From positions 124,001 to 188,000 of the forward strand of contig CAVSGF010000001.1 in NCBI GenBank assembly GCA_963727415.1: a stretch of DNA of 64,000 nt, read 5' to 3'. Positions 45,801 through 54,160 of this stretch are shown here, piece by piece. The notes under the pieces are model-generated. The model was not told the DNA's origin, did no database searches, and saw only the letters and a program-made list of their open reading frames with translations. The position numbers and the translations under genes are program-made. The DNA is from DASQPR01 sp963727415. GTDB lineage: Bacteria; Actinomycetota; Actinomycetes; Mycobacteriales; Micromonosporaceae. Each line of letters begins with the position of its first letter. The first letter of the stretch is position 1.

Positions 45801-46455
45801 CCGGAGCGTCCAGGAGACCGAGCAGTTCGAAGCTCTCCACCGGCGCGCGCTTGCCCTTCAGCCGCAGCGGCCGAAGCGCCCGCCACGAAGCCACCCGCCG
45901 GGTCGTCGTGGCGGTCCGCTCTCCGGCGTACACGCCGCCGATCGCGGCCGCGTCGGCCAGCCGGGCCGCGGTGTTCACCGCGTCACCGATCACGGTGTAC
46001 TCCAGCCCAGCCTGGACGCCGGCGACCACTTCACCGGTGTTGAGGCCGACCCGAAGTCCGGACGGCGCGCCACCGCCGCGCTCGTCGTCGAGAACCCGCC
46101 GGACCGCACGCTGCATCGACAGCGCCGCCCGGACCGCCCGCTCGGCGTCGTCCTCGTGGGCTACCGGCGCCCCGAAGACCGCCATGATCCCGTCGCCGGT
46201 GAGCTTGTCGACATGGCCGCCGAACGTCTTGACCGCTCCGGCCAGCGCGGCCATGACCCGGTCAGTTACCGCGCCGACGCGCTCCGGGTCCAGATCCTCG
46301 GCCCAGGCGGTGAAGTCGGAAAGGTCGCCGAACAGGATGGTGACGACACGGCGCTCGGCGACCGACGCGGCCGCCGTCGACTGCAGCCGGCTACCGCAGT
46401 TGTGGCAGAAGCGTGCCCCCGGGATCGCGACCGTTCCGCAGACAGCGCAGGTCAC
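42871..46455 (-). CDS. class III adenylate cyclase-AAA ATPase-TPR regulatory protein
   Basis: This 1194-aa protein starts at GTG 46455, overlapping the MBL hydrolase stop (GTGA). It begins with a zinc ribbon (CAVC and CHNC). The class III cyclase domain (about 35-215) keeps both metal Asp residues (LFGDLSDFTAW and TGDGIMAVFG), the adenine-selecting Lys in KLTGDG and Asp in YTVIGDAVNTAARL, and the transition-state Asn and Arg in the last motif, so ATP cyclase activity is predicted. An AAA/STAND ATPase follows (P-loop LLTAEAGLGKTRFA, about 270; LVVVDDLQDA-like Walker B). The C-terminal half is helical TPR-like repeats. No HTH is seen at the end. It may couple a signal to cAMP. Confidence 0.88.
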   Translation of the reverse strand: MTCAVCGTVAIPGARFCHNCGSRLQSTAAASVAERRVVTILFGDLSDFTAWAEDLDPERVGAVTDRVMAALAGAVKTFGGHVDKLTGDGIMAVFGAPVAHEDDAERAVRAALSMQRAVRRVLDDERGGGAPSGLRVGLNTGEVVAGVQAGLEYTVIGDAVNTAARLADAAAIGGVYAGERTATTTRRVASWRALRPLRLKGKRAPVESFELLGLLDAPGTRSGMGDEAPFIGRETELAWVASRLAEVDDSGTPRVLLLTAEAGLGKTRFAAQVERMAAGYAVTSGRYSSAGGVRTLSVRCAAFGERRRLGPLTDLVRDAIGVPTDAATAMTRNVVEERLGRLAGRIGWTPSGARIELLATALSVASADYPLPSQRPWTTTEPDGFDVEAVPSAVAEVLTGLAQEGPVMVVVDDLQDATAETIDALGAMLAKIDGAILVLLLGRPELVRTAGALTRLADAEVSNLPALRGADAARLLSAYLGGGRLPPADTDRLLATAQGNPYYLAELVTLLMERGGLTQVPADGSPVWRLAADSLGGALLSRDLAAVLAARIDALPIDARAALRDATVVGDTVPSGALEALHERRTGRAARSGVAAVELERAVEELLSRRMLRRIRGGYAFVTPLLREAAYAGLGKADLANRHAYLARWAAGELTPVTGWVRSVGSDADADAFIAQHVEHAVTLADQVNLRPDAAARQVATLAIAALGRSARRAINMGEPAQAVRHAERAVALAGDVLPRADRLVYARALLQLGRPNDALVQAEKLIADSAEARDEFHTGAALLLIGRVYRLLGDVVRARKAWHEALTVSNASGHANVQAEALRRLGMSDFLLGRLAEAGSRLAQAYQVAVGDDDLRSQAWSLQNLAWVATTRGDFAGADATLGRAARLFAEQHDPVGRAWLRGTTAFARLLAGRLAEARRLARVFLPFGERVGDQWAVATLRAVDAFAAAESGDLAEADRSARRAYGEFAAARDDWGRGFALVVRGVVARGLAEPTHAVDLLSEALEYAESTRHPLLIGMSRTIRGFTYLERGDAAAAEADARAVLEIVEPHNVMEAAQVGPRVLLGAARLALGDTAAALRHLEPVAKAAHAPSMLLSRRYAIATYSSALLADGRIDDAVDAAAEAIDATGEDVRSRTVARLALARALEARGDREGAQAAATEAAQSAYATQQRGERADSDALLTSLSVQPHS

Positions 46456-47207
46456 GGTGGATCCAGGTAAGCGAGCGTGGCCCGGACCGTCCACTCCGCC
46501 GCCGGTGCCAGGGCCGGATCCAGGTCCGGGTAGACGTGGGCTACCACCTCGGCCGGGGTACCGGCACCGGCGGCAAGCGCCGCGCGCACCTGATCCAGCC
46601 GCTGGTGCCGATGCGCACGGTAGTCCCGGGCCAGGCCGCCACAGTCGGTTACATCGGGTCCGTGGCCGGGCAGAGCCGGCACGCCGTCGAGCGCGGCCAG
46701 CGTGCCAAGGGTGGACAGATAGGCGCCGAGATCTCCATCAGGCCAGGCCACGACGGTTGTGCCCCGTCCCAGGATGGTGTCGCCGGTACACACCACTCGC
46801 TCAGAGTCACGGGTCGCCACTATGCACACCGAGTCACTCGTGTGGCCTGGTGTCGAGATCACGTCAAGAGTGAGACCAGGTACCTCGAACCGGTCACCGC
46901 CGGAGATCGGGTCAGATTCCCGACACCATTTCGCATCTGCTGCACGTACCGGCGCTCCGGTCTTTTCGTGCAGCCGATCGAGCCCGCCGACGTGGTCGAG
47001 ATGGCGATGGGTGACGAAGATCGCCGCAATCGGCCCGACCGCCGCCACCGCGGCGATGTGATCCGGATCATCCGGGCCCGGGTCGATCACGATCCACCCG
47101 GTGGTACCGGACGCGCGCAGCAGCCAGGTGTTCGTGCCATCCAGTGTCATCGGACCCGGATTCGGGGCCCGCAGGCTGATGACGAAATCCGGCCGTGCGT
47201 CAGGCAT
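46452..47207 (-). CDS. metallo-beta-lactamase fold hydrolase
   Basis: This 251-aa MBL-fold hydrolase has the metal motif THRHLDHVGG, the later ligands in STPGHTSDSV and GDTILGRG, and PGHGPDV. It resembles LACTB2/Rv3677c-type proteins whose natural substrates are unsettled (RNA or thioesters are possible). It follows ridA by 32 bases and its stop overlaps the cyclase start. In M. tuberculosis the counterpart lies beside crp. An ATG start at 47207 fits. Confidence 0.9.
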   Translation of the reverse strand: MPDARPDFVISLRAPNPGPMTLDGTNTWLLRASGTTGWIVIDPGPDDPDHIAAVAAVGPIAAIFVTHRHLDHVGGLDRLHEKTGAPVRAADAKWCRESDPISGGDRFEVPGLTLDVISTPGHTSDSVCIVATRDSERVVCTGDTILGRGTTVVAWPDGDLGAYLSTLGTLAALDGVPALPGHGPDVTDCGGLARDYRAHRHQRLDQVRAALAAGAGTPAEVVAHVYPDLDPALAPAAEWTVRATLAYLDPP

Positions 47208-47239
47208 GCGCCAAGAATATGTAGCGCAAGCCCGCTCGC

Positions 47240-47698
47240 CTATTCGACCTCGAAGATCACGTCGACCTCGACCGGTGAACCGAGCGGCAACTCGGCCACC
47301 CCCACGGCGCTACGCGCGTGCCGGCCGGCCTCGCCGAACACCTCGCCGAACAGCTCCGAAGCACCGTTGATCACGCCGGGAATCGCGGTGAAGCCGGGCG
47401 CCGCCGCCACGAAGCCTCCAACCTTGACCACCCGCGTGACGCTGGCCAAGCCGACCAGCGAGTCCACCGCCGCCAGCGCGTTCAGCGCGCACTGCCGGGC
47501 CATCGCCTTCGCCTCGTCGGGACTCACCTCGGCTCCGACCTTCCCGGACGCCGGCAGCTCGCCGCCGACCATCGGGAGCTGGCCGGACACGTAGACGTGC
47601 TGGCCGGAGCGCACCGCCGGAACATAGGCGGCAACCGGCGGAACCACCGGCGGAAGCGTCAGTCCGAGCTGGTCCAGCTTGGCGAAGACATCGGACAC
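47240..47698 (-). CDS. RidA/YjgF-family protein
   Basis: This 152-aa protein belongs to the RidA superfamily, some of whose members deaminate reactive enamines. Conserved stretches are GQHVYVSGQLPMVGGELPASGKVG, ARQCALNALAAVDSLVGL and AVGVAELPLGSPVEVDVIFEV. It is of the longer Rv3678c-like subgroup. The Arg and Glu of active RidA are not clearly placed, so catalytic activity is uncertain. It starts the ridA-MBL-cyclase-kinase run. Confidence 0.88.
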   Translation of the reverse strand: MSDVFAKLDQLGLTLPPVVPPVAAYVPAVRSGQHVYVSGQLPMVGGELPASGKVGAEVSPDEAKAMARQCALNALAAVDSLVGLASVTRVVKVGGFVAAAPGFTAIPGVINGASELFGEVFGEAGRHARSAVGVAELPLGSPVEVDVIFEVE

Positions 47699-47850
47699 CG
47701 TGACTCCTTTGTTCGGCGGGAATGATCTCTATTCGGGTACCGGCCGTCCGTTACCCCGGTGCTCGTCGCACGGTGCCGGTTGTCGCGTTACTCGTTTCGG
47801 GATGCCGGCAAGCGGTCCGGCTCGGCAGCGACCCTCGTCACACCGGCCCG

Positions 47851-48009
47851 TCAGCTTTGAATCGGGCGCTTCATGTAGGCGACGAGTGAATCGGCGCTGG
47901 GGCCGGGAATCACCGCGACCAGTTCCCAGCCGTCTTGCCCCCAGTTGTCCAGGATCTGCTTGGTCGCGTGCGTGAGCAGCGGCACGGTCACGTACTCCCA
48001 CTTCTGCAT
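47851..48009 (-). CDS. small DUF4177-like protein
   Basis: This 52-aa protein begins MQKWEYVTVPLL, has DNWGQDGWELVAVIPG in the middle, and ends with KRPIQS. The 'WEY...GWELV' pattern is that of DUF4177 proteins, which have no known function. A comparable tiny gene lies between ridA and arsA in mycobacteria. The start ATG 48009 fits the family length; the longer open frame upstream is antisense to arsA. Confidence 0.75.
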   Translation of the reverse strand: MQKWEYVTVPLLTHATKQILDNWGQDGWELVAVIPGPSADSLVAYMKRPIQS

Positions 48010-48190
48010 GGTCAGAACATAGCGTGCGCGGAACCTGCCGAGCCGCGCGGATGGCAGCAAGACCGGCCGGTCGGCTGGGGCGCGGGTGTCGTCCCGATAG
48101 CCAACCGGCGGCCCGTGCGCAGGTGATGACCCCGATGGGTAACGTGCGGCAGAGAACATTGCACAACACGGAAGGCGGTGACATCGGGGC

Positions 48191-49132
48191 GTGGGCGACA
48201 GATGGCCCGGTCGGCTGCACATCGTGACCGGCAAGGGCGGCACCGGGAAGACGACCGTGGCGGGCGCTCTCGCCGTCGCGCTCGCCGCCGGCGGGCGTCG
48301 CACCCTGCTCGTCGAGGTAGAAGGCCGGCAAGGCATCGCGCCGCTGTTCGGTGGTCCGCCGCTGCCGTACCGGGAGATCAAGGTCGCGACCGCCCCCGGA
48401 CGAGGCGAGGTACGGGCGCTCGCGGTCGACCCGGAGGAGGCCCTCCTCGAGTACCTGGACATGTTCTACAAGCTGGGCATCGCTGGGCGGGCGCTGCAGA
48501 AGGTGGGCGCCATCGACTTCGCCACCACGATCGCGCCGGGCCTTCGCGACGTGCTGCTTACCGGCAAGGTCAAGGAGGCGACCACCCGCACCGAGAACGG
48601 AAAGCGGGTTTACGACGCCGTCATCCTGGACGCCCCGCCGACCGGCCGGATCGGCCGCTTCCTCAACGTCACCGCCGAGACCGCCCGGCTGGCGAAGGTC
48701 GGACCCATCAAGACGCAGAGCGAGGGCGTAGCGGCCGTGTTGCGCTCGCCGATCACTTCGATCCACGTGGTCACCCAACTGGAGGAGATGCCGGTACAGG
48801 AAACCGCGGACGCGGCGGCCGAGCTTACCGACCTGGGACTGCCGGTTGGGAAGATCATCATTAACGAGGCTCAGCCGCCGCTGCTTGCCGGGATGAAGGT
48901 GACCACGGCCGGGCTGCGTAAGGGACTGGCCGTCGCGGGACTGCCGATCACCAAGGAGATGGTGGCCGGGCTCGCCGCCGAGGCCCGGGAGTACCTGGCC
49001 CGGCACGGGATCGAAGCCGAGCTTCGCGCGGATCTTGCCAAGCTCGGGTACCCGCTGGTGGAGCTCCCATTTCTTCCTCAGGGCGTCGACCGCGACGGCA
49101 TCGCGACACTGGCCGGGATACTGGGCACGTGA
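48191..49132 (+). CDS. ArsA/GET3-family ATPase, first of pair
   Basis: This 313-aa P-loop ATPase has the deviant Walker A GKGGTGKTT near residue 15, AVDPEEALLEY and VILDAPPTGRIGRFL (switch regions). It lacks arsenite-binding Cys pairs, so it is more like GET3 chaperone ATPases than an arsenite pump. In mycobacteria the Rv3679-Rv3680 pair forms an anion-transporter-like ATPase linked to stress tolerance. GTG 48191 is the likely start. It overlaps the next ATPase by GTGA, indicating a heterodimer made by coupled translation. Confidence 0.9.
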   Translation: MGDRWPGRLHIVTGKGGTGKTTVAGALAVALAAGGRRTLLVEVEGRQGIAPLFGGPPLPYREIKVATAPGRGEVRALAVDPEEALLEYLDMFYKLGIAGRALQKVGAIDFATTIAPGLRDVLLTGKVKEATTRTENGKRVYDAVILDAPPTGRIGRFLNVTAETARLAKVGPIKTQSEGVAAVLRSPITSIHVVTQLEEMPVQETADAAAELTDLGLPVGKIIINEAQPPLLAGMKVTTAGLRKGLAVAGLPITKEMVAGLAAEAREYLARHGIEAELRADLAKLGYPLVELPFLPQGVDRDGIATLAGILGT

Positions 49133-50253
49133 GCGAAGCACTCCACGTGGACTCGGTGCTCGCCGACCCGGGCGTACGGATCGTCGTCTGCTGCGGGTCC
49201 GGTGGGGTCGGCAAGACCACTACGGCCGCCGCCCTCGCGCTACGAGCGGCCGAGGTACACGGCCGCCGTACCGTCGTGCTCACCATCGACCCGGCCCGCC
49301 GGCTGGCGCAGTCGCTCGGCCTTACCGAGCTATCCAACACCCCTCGCGAGGTCAAGGGCGTCTACGCAACCAACGGCGGCGAACTGCACGCGATGATGCT
49401 CGATATGAAGCGCACCTTCGATGAGGTGGTGCTGACCCACACCGACGAGCGGCGAGCGGCGGAGATCTTCGCCAATCCGTTCTACCAGGCGATGAGCTCG
49501 ACCTTCTCCGGAACGCAGGAGTACATGGCGATGGAGAAGCTGGGTCAGCTGCACGCTCGCGATGACTGGGATCTGATCGTGGTCGACACGCCACCGTCCC
49601 GGTCGGCGCTCGACTTCCTCGACGCCCCGCAGCGACTGTCCCGTTTCCTGGACGGGCGGATGCTCCGCATGCTGCTGGTGCCCGCACGCGGCGGCCGCAG
49701 CATGTTCAACCTGGTCACCGCCTCGTTCGGGGTGTTTTCCAGAGCGGTTACCAAGATCCTCGGCAGCCAGATGCTCAGCGACCTGTCCGGGTTCGTCGCC
49801 GGCCTCGACTCGACGTTCGGTGGGTTCCGCGAGCGCGCTGAGCACACCTACCGCATCCTGCAAGCTCCGGAGACCGCGTTCCTGGTCGTCGCCGTTCCAG
49901 AGCCAGACGCCATCCGGGAGGCCGCCTTCTTCGCCGATCGGCTCTCGCGCGACCGCATGCCGCTACAAGGCATGATCCTCAACCGAACGCACCAGGTCGC
50001 CGCGGAAAGCCTGTCCGCCGCGGACGCCCTCGCCGCGGCCGAGGCGCTGGCGGAATCGGGCGACATTTCGGCCACCGCCGACGTGCTGCGCGTCCACGCC
50101 GCCCTCACCCGTCTGGTGACGCGTGAGGCCGAGGTCACCGATAGGTTCCTTGCCGACCACCCGGATGTGCCGATTGTGTCCGTACCGGCGCAGCCCGCCG
50201 ATATCCACGACATCGACGGGCTGCGGGACGTTGGCGCCGCGTTCGCCGGCTAA
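49129..50253 (+). CDS. ArsA/GET3-family ATPase, second of pair
   Basis: This 374-aa partner has CGSGGVGKTTTAAALALRAAE as its P-loop region (about residues 24-44), TIDPARRLAQSLGL, and LIVVDTPPSRSALDFLDAP. GTG 49129 overlaps the first ATPase stop. A helical insert near residues 170-210 (RMLLVPARGG then FGVFSRAVTKILG) could bind a hydrophobic client as in GET3. The gene ends in a hairpin whose loop contains the stop codon. Confidence 0.9.
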   Translation: MSEALHVDSVLADPGVRIVVCCGSGGVGKTTTAAALALRAAEVHGRRTVVLTIDPARRLAQSLGLTELSNTPREVKGVYATNGGELHAMMLDMKRTFDEVVLTHTDERRAAEIFANPFYQAMSSTFSGTQEYMAMEKLGQLHARDDWDLIVVDTPPSRSALDFLDAPQRLSRFLDGRMLRMLLVPARGGRSMFNLVTASFGVFSRAVTKILGSQMLSDLSGFVAGLDSTFGGFRERAEHTYRILQAPETAFLVVAVPEPDAIREAAFFADRLSRDRMPLQGMILNRTHQVAAESLSAADALAAAEALAESGDISATADVLRVHAALTRLVTREAEVTDRFLADHPDVPIVSVPAQPADIHDIDGLRDVGAAFAG

Positions 50254-50263
50254 GCCGGCGAAC
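50241..50263. terminator. bidirectional hairpin at the arsA2 stop
   Basis: GTTCGCCGGC and GCCGGCGAAC form a perfect ten-base stem, with the stop codon TAA as the whole loop. It stands between the convergent arsA2 and whiB4 genes, so it may terminate both transcripts. No T-tract follows. Confidence 0.55.
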
Positions 50264-50283
50264 GCCGGCTCCCGGCTGGATCG

Positions 50284-50583
50284 CTAGCTCGCGGGTACGA
50301 GTTCTTTGACGCCCTCCCTGGTGAGGGCGGTCTCAAACATCCTGCGCCAGCTTGCCACCTGCGGGTGCCGGCGCAGCAACGCGCGACGTTCACGTTCGGT
50401 CATGCCTCCCCAGACTCCGAACTCGATTCGGTTGTCGAGAGCGTCGGCAAGACACTCATACCGGACCGGACAGCCGCGACAGATGCGCTTCGCGACGTTC
50501 TGCTCCGCTCCTTGCACGAATAGTGCATCCGGATCACCGTTCCGGCACGCCGCCAAGCTTGGCCAATCGGCAATCATCCCCAT
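50284..50583 (-). CDS. whiB4: WhiB-family iron-sulphur transcription factor, WhiB4-like
   Basis: This 99-aa protein carries the four cluster Cys residues of the family: one in SLAACRNGD and three in ICRGCPVRYEC. The G-V-W-G-G turn (FGVWGGMTERERRALLRRH) and a basic C-terminal tail for DNA contact follow. Position between the arsA pair and ponA2 matches whiB4 of M. tuberculosis, an oxygen/redox-responsive regulator. ATG 50583 or the ATG two codons later can start it; the longer open frame upstream is unsupported. Confidence 0.92.
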   Translation of the reverse strand: MGMIADWPSLAACRNGDPDALFVQGAEQNVAKRICRGCPVRYECLADALDNRIEFGVWGGMTERERRALLRRHPQVASWRRMFETALTREGVKELVPAS

Positions 50584-51088
50584 TGGTGGACCGTCCCCCC
50601 TCGTTTCTTCCCCCGGGTTTCCCCTCCGGCACGTCTTCGCATCACCCGCGTGGGCGGGATGTTTCCCCGGCTGCCCGGCGAGTGGTTGACCGCCTCCCCC
50701 AAGGCGGTTCGGGTCGGGGCACCCCGAGTCCCCCCGAACCGAAACCCACTGCCGATGCAATCGGCCGACACCGGGCATCGTGTAGCCGCTATCGCTTGTG
50801 GCCGTCAGAGCAACGACCGGTGTCGCGTCGACCCATCATGCTCCGTAGTCAGGCGACTACGCAACGTTGCCAGCAAAATTCGCTAAACCCGACAGACGGG
50901 TAGCTACCACCCACCAAGGCATAACGATACTGTAACGGCGCGCTGATTGGCTTTGCCGGGTGGCCCACGAATTGGCCTCGGGCGATTTGTCGGACGTGTC
51001 GTCCGAAGGTTGCACACGGTCACACCGAGCCGCGCCCTCGGACGTACGCAGACACGCGACCCGCGCATTCGTCCCGTAACCTGGGCCG
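50584..51088. other. divergent promoter region between whiB4 and ponA2
   Basis: About 500 bp without a gene. It contains the inverted repeat CGTAGTC-AGGC-GACTACG (50844-50861) and an AT-richer stretch around 50870-50935 that may hold promoters for both directions. I could not choose specific -10/-35 pairs with confidence. Confidence 0.4.
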
Positions 51089-53599
51089 GTGAACTGGATG
51101 CGAAGGCGCAATCGCAGCATGCTGGCGAATGCCGCCTCACTGATCGTCTGTGGTCTGCTGGCCGGCCTGGTCGTAGCAGCGGCCGCGTTCCCAGCCGCCG
51201 CTCTCACCGGCCTGGCGGCCAAGGCCGGGGCCGAAGAGTTCGACAGCCTGCCAAGCGACCTGGAGGTTCCGCATGCGCCTCAGGTAACCAGTGTGTACGC
51301 GTCGGACGGAAAGACGCTAATCACATCACTCTATGACGAGAACCGGCGAGACGTGCCGATTACCGCCATCTCCAAATACATGATCGATGCCGTGGTGGCC
51401 TCCGAAGACCAGCGCTTCTTCCTGCACAACGGCGTCGACCCCAAGGGCGTCCTGCGCGCATTCGTGGCCGACCAGAATGGCCAGACCCAGCAGGGCGCGT
51501 CAACGCTGACCATGCAGTACGTCCGGCTCGCCATCTCCTACTCGGCCGACAGCCCGCAGCAAGTCGTCGACGCGACCGAGAAGTCGGCGGCGCGGAAGCT
51601 GCGCGAGATGCACCTGGCGATCGCTCTGGAAAAAGACCTGACCAAGAAGCTGGGCAGCAAGGAAGCCGCCAAATACGAGATCCTCGACCGGTATCTGAAT
51701 ATCGCGCCGTTCGGGCACCAGGCGTTCGGCATCTACGCGGCCAGCGAGGTGTATTTCAGCATCCCGCCGAGCGAACTGAACATCGACCAGGCGGCGCTGC
51801 TCGCCGGCCTGCTTCAGGCGACCACGGAATACGACCCGATGACCGATTCCGGCAAGGTCAAGTCGCTACAGCGGCGCAATACCCACGTGCTCCCTAACAT
51901 GCTCAAGCTGGGCTACATCACCCAAGCTCAGTTCGACCAGGCGACGAGCCAGCCGGTCGTTACGAAGCCCGCCACGCAACACAACGGCTGCACCAACCCG
52001 ACACACGCGAACTGGGCGTTCTTCTGCGATTACCTGTACCGGTGGTGGCTCGATCAGCCGGCCTTCGGCGCCGACCGCTACGCGCGCGAGAACCAGCTGC
52101 TAACCGGCGGGTACAAGATCGTGACGTCGCTGAACCCGAAGGCACAAAACGCCGCCGACGCGGCGATCAAGAAACGAGTCAGCAAGCACAACCGGACCGC
52201 AATGATCCTCACGTCGGTCGAGCCGAAGACGGGTCGTGTCGAATTTGTCGCGGTCAACCGGACGTTCTCCAACGACCAGTCGAAGAACCCGCTGAGCGAG
52301 GTGTCCGCGCGCGCGAAGCAGGGCATCAAGGCCTCGTATCCGAACACCACGGTTCCGTTGGCCACCGGCGGAGGCGGCGCCCAGGGGTATCAGTTCGGCT
52401 CGACATTCAAGATCTTCACCGTACTTTCGGCGCTGTCCAACGGCGTGCCGCTGTCGTACCGAATCACGACGCCGTCCAAATACCAGTCGAATTTCCCGAA
52501 CACGGAGCAGGGCTCGCCGACCAACTGCGCGAACTACTACTGCGTGGTCAACGCCGGGGCGGGCGACACCGGCAACTTCGATATGTGGCAGGGATTCGGG
52601 AAGTCGATCAACACGTACTTCGTCCCGCTTGAGGACCGGCTCAGCATGGATCCGAAGGTGAACCCGGAGAACCCGATCGCGATCGCCGACCGGCTCGGGT
52701 TCGACTTCCAGCAGGCGTCCACGTACGGTTCGTTCACGCTCGGCGTCGCCCCGGCGTTCCCGGTGCAGATGGCGGCCGCTTACGCCGCTATCGCCGCGAG
52801 CGGTCTCTACTGCCAGCCGACCCCGGTCAAGTCGATCACCAACATGGCGGGCAACTCGCTGGCGGTCGCCGCGCCACGATGCGACCAGGCACTGGACCCG
52901 AAGGTCGCCAACACGGCGCTGGACGCGGCGCGTTGCCCGATCGGAGACGAGTCGTTCTACCACAAGTGCCAGGGCCGGGGCACGGCCACCAGCGCGCACC
53001 CGCAGATCGGCCTGAGCCGGCCCCTGGCCGGAAAGACCGGCACCACCGACAACGACCAGACCCAGTCGCTGATCCTGGTAACGCCGCAGCTGGCCGTCGC
53101 CGGCATCACCGTCGACCCGGACAACTCCGCGCGCCGGGTGAGCACCAAGCGCGGCTGGATCAACCAGGCGGTCATCGCGTCGCTGAAAGCCGCGCTCAAG
53201 GGCAAGCCAAACATCGATTTCCCGCCCCCCGACAAGGACCTCGCTCTCGGCACGCCCCAGCACGTACCGAGCGTGACATGTATGTCGGTCGACGCCGCGA
53301 CGGCACGGCTGAAGGCGGCCGGCTTCACCGCCGTCGAGATGCTGTCGCCGCTGTCCCGAGTGTCGTCCAAGTGCGGGCAAGGCCAGGTCGCCAAGACCGA
53401 TCCATCCGGCATGTCGGTCAAGGGAGCGCCAATTGCGCTCTACCTCAGTAGCGGCAAATCCCCCCGCCCGCCGAACCCAGGTCCGACCGGCGGGCCCAGC
53501 TCCGGGCCGGGCAACGGCCATGGCGGCGGGAGCCCTCCGGGACTGCCCACAAACGGGAGCGTTTGCGTGTCGGCCCTTGACCCGGCTTGTCAACCTTAA
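51089..53599 (+). CDS. ponA2: bifunctional class A penicillin-binding protein PonA2-like with PASTA domain
   Basis: This 836-aa protein polymerises and cross-links peptidoglycan. It has an N-terminal helix (about 12-40) and a GT51 glycosyltransferase domain with ASEDQRFFLHNGVD (catalytic Glu near 106) and QGASTLTMQYVR. The transpeptidase has SxxK as STFK (Ser438), SxN as SIN in GKSINTYF, and KTG as AGKTGTTDN (Lys649). A C-terminal PASTA domain (HVPSVTCMSVDAATARLKAAGF) and a Gly/Pro-rich tail ending CVSALDPACQP follow. GTG 51089 is the likely start, with ATG 51098 as an alternative. The gene order around it matches Rv3682. Confidence 0.93.
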   Translation: MNWMRRRNRSMLANAASLIVCGLLAGLVVAAAAFPAAALTGLAAKAGAEEFDSLPSDLEVPHAPQVTSVYASDGKTLITSLYDENRRDVPITAISKYMIDAVVASEDQRFFLHNGVDPKGVLRAFVADQNGQTQQGASTLTMQYVRLAISYSADSPQQVVDATEKSAARKLREMHLAIALEKDLTKKLGSKEAAKYEILDRYLNIAPFGHQAFGIYAASEVYFSIPPSELNIDQAALLAGLLQATTEYDPMTDSGKVKSLQRRNTHVLPNMLKLGYITQAQFDQATSQPVVTKPATQHNGCTNPTHANWAFFCDYLYRWWLDQPAFGADRYARENQLLTGGYKIVTSLNPKAQNAADAAIKKRVSKHNRTAMILTSVEPKTGRVEFVAVNRTFSNDQSKNPLSEVSARAKQGIKASYPNTTVPLATGGGGAQGYQFGSTFKIFTVLSALSNGVPLSYRITTPSKYQSNFPNTEQGSPTNCANYYCVVNAGAGDTGNFDMWQGFGKSINTYFVPLEDRLSMDPKVNPENPIAIADRLGFDFQQASTYGSFTLGVAPAFPVQMAAAYAAIAASGLYCQPTPVKSITNMAGNSLAVAAPRCDQALDPKVANTALDAARCPIGDESFYHKCQGRGTATSAHPQIGLSRPLAGKTGTTDNDQTQSLILVTPQLAVAGITVDPDNSARRVSTKRGWINQAVIASLKAALKGKPNIDFPPPDKDLALGTPQHVPSVTCMSVDAATARLKAAGFTAVEMLSPLSRVSSKCGQGQVAKTDPSGMSVKGAPIALYLSSGKSPRPPNPGPTGGPSSGPGNGHGGGSPPGLPTNGSVCVSALDPACQP

Positions 53600-53618
53600 G
53601 TGGCTCATCAACACCGAT

Positions 53619-53655
53619 CGAGGCGCCGCCAGCCATAGCCGCTGGCGGCGCCTCG
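53619..53655. terminator. strong hairpin between convergent ponA2 and yqeY
   Basis: CGAGGCGCCGCCAGC (53619-53633) pairs perfectly with GCTGGCGGCGCCTCG (53641-53655) across a seven-base loop. This 15-bp GC-rich stem lies 20 bases after the ponA2 stop and probably terminates both convergent transcripts. Confidence 0.75.
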
Positions 53656-53656
53656 G

Positions 53657-53690
53657 TCGCCAGTACCCGGTCTTCGCCAGTACCCGGTCT
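53657..53690. repeat. perfect 17-bp tandem duplication
   Basis: TCGCCAGTACCCGGTCT occurs twice head to tail (53657-53673, 53674-53690) in the intergenic space after the terminator hairpin. It is likely a slippage product. Confidence 0.9.
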
Positions 53691-53701
53691 GGTGATCGGC
53701 C

Positions 53702-54160
53702 CTACAGGCCGAGCTGGCGGCGCACCTCGGCCGCGACCCGGCCGCCGGAGGCCCGGCCCGCCACCGCCGCTTGCGCAGCCTTGATCGCCGGGCCCATGGC
53801 ACCCCGGCCCGCGCTGGTGTCGACCGTTGCCAGAGCCTGCGACACGATGCCGCTCAGCTCTTCGTCGGTGAGCTGCTTCGGCAGATACCGGGACAGGACC
53901 TCTTCTTCGGCGCGTTCCTTCGCCGCGCTGTCGGCACGGCCGGCGTCGGCGAAGGCGGCCGCTGCCTCCCTGCGCTTCTTGGCTTCGCGGGTTAGCACCG
54001 CCAGCACCTCGTCGTCGGTCAGCTCGCGCGCGGCGTCGCCGGCCACCTCCTCTTTGCGGACGGAGGCGATCGCCATCCGAAGTGTGGATGTGACGATCTC
54101 ATCACGGGACTTCATCGCGGTGCGAAGGTCGGCTTCCAGCCGGTCCTTGAACGTGGTCAT
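53702..54160 (-). CDS. GatB/YqeY domain protein
   Basis: This 152-aa protein is a stand-alone YqeY-like domain related to the tail of GatB, the glutamyl-tRNA amidotransferase subunit. It has TFKDRLEADLRTAMKSRDEI at the start, LSRYLPKQLTDEEL in the middle, and GRASGGRVAAEVRRQLG at the end, all typical. Its role outside GatCAB is unsettled. It diverges from the metallophosphoesterase with only 25 bases between. Confidence 0.92.
   Translation of the reverse strand: MTTFKDRLEADLRTAMKSRDEIVTSTLRMAIASVRKEEVAGDAARELTDDEVLAVLTREAKKRREAAAAFADAGRADSAAKERAEEEVLSRYLPKQLTDEELSGIVSQALATVDTSAGRGAMGPAIKAAQAAVAGRASGGRVAAEVRRQLGL

Noticed and set aside
44122..46470. 782-codon open frame on the plus strand opposite the cyclase-AAA gene
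   Set aside because: It is antisense to a gene with clear catalytic motifs; the long frame is a product of high GC content, and its translation is Arg/Gly/Gln-rich without domains.
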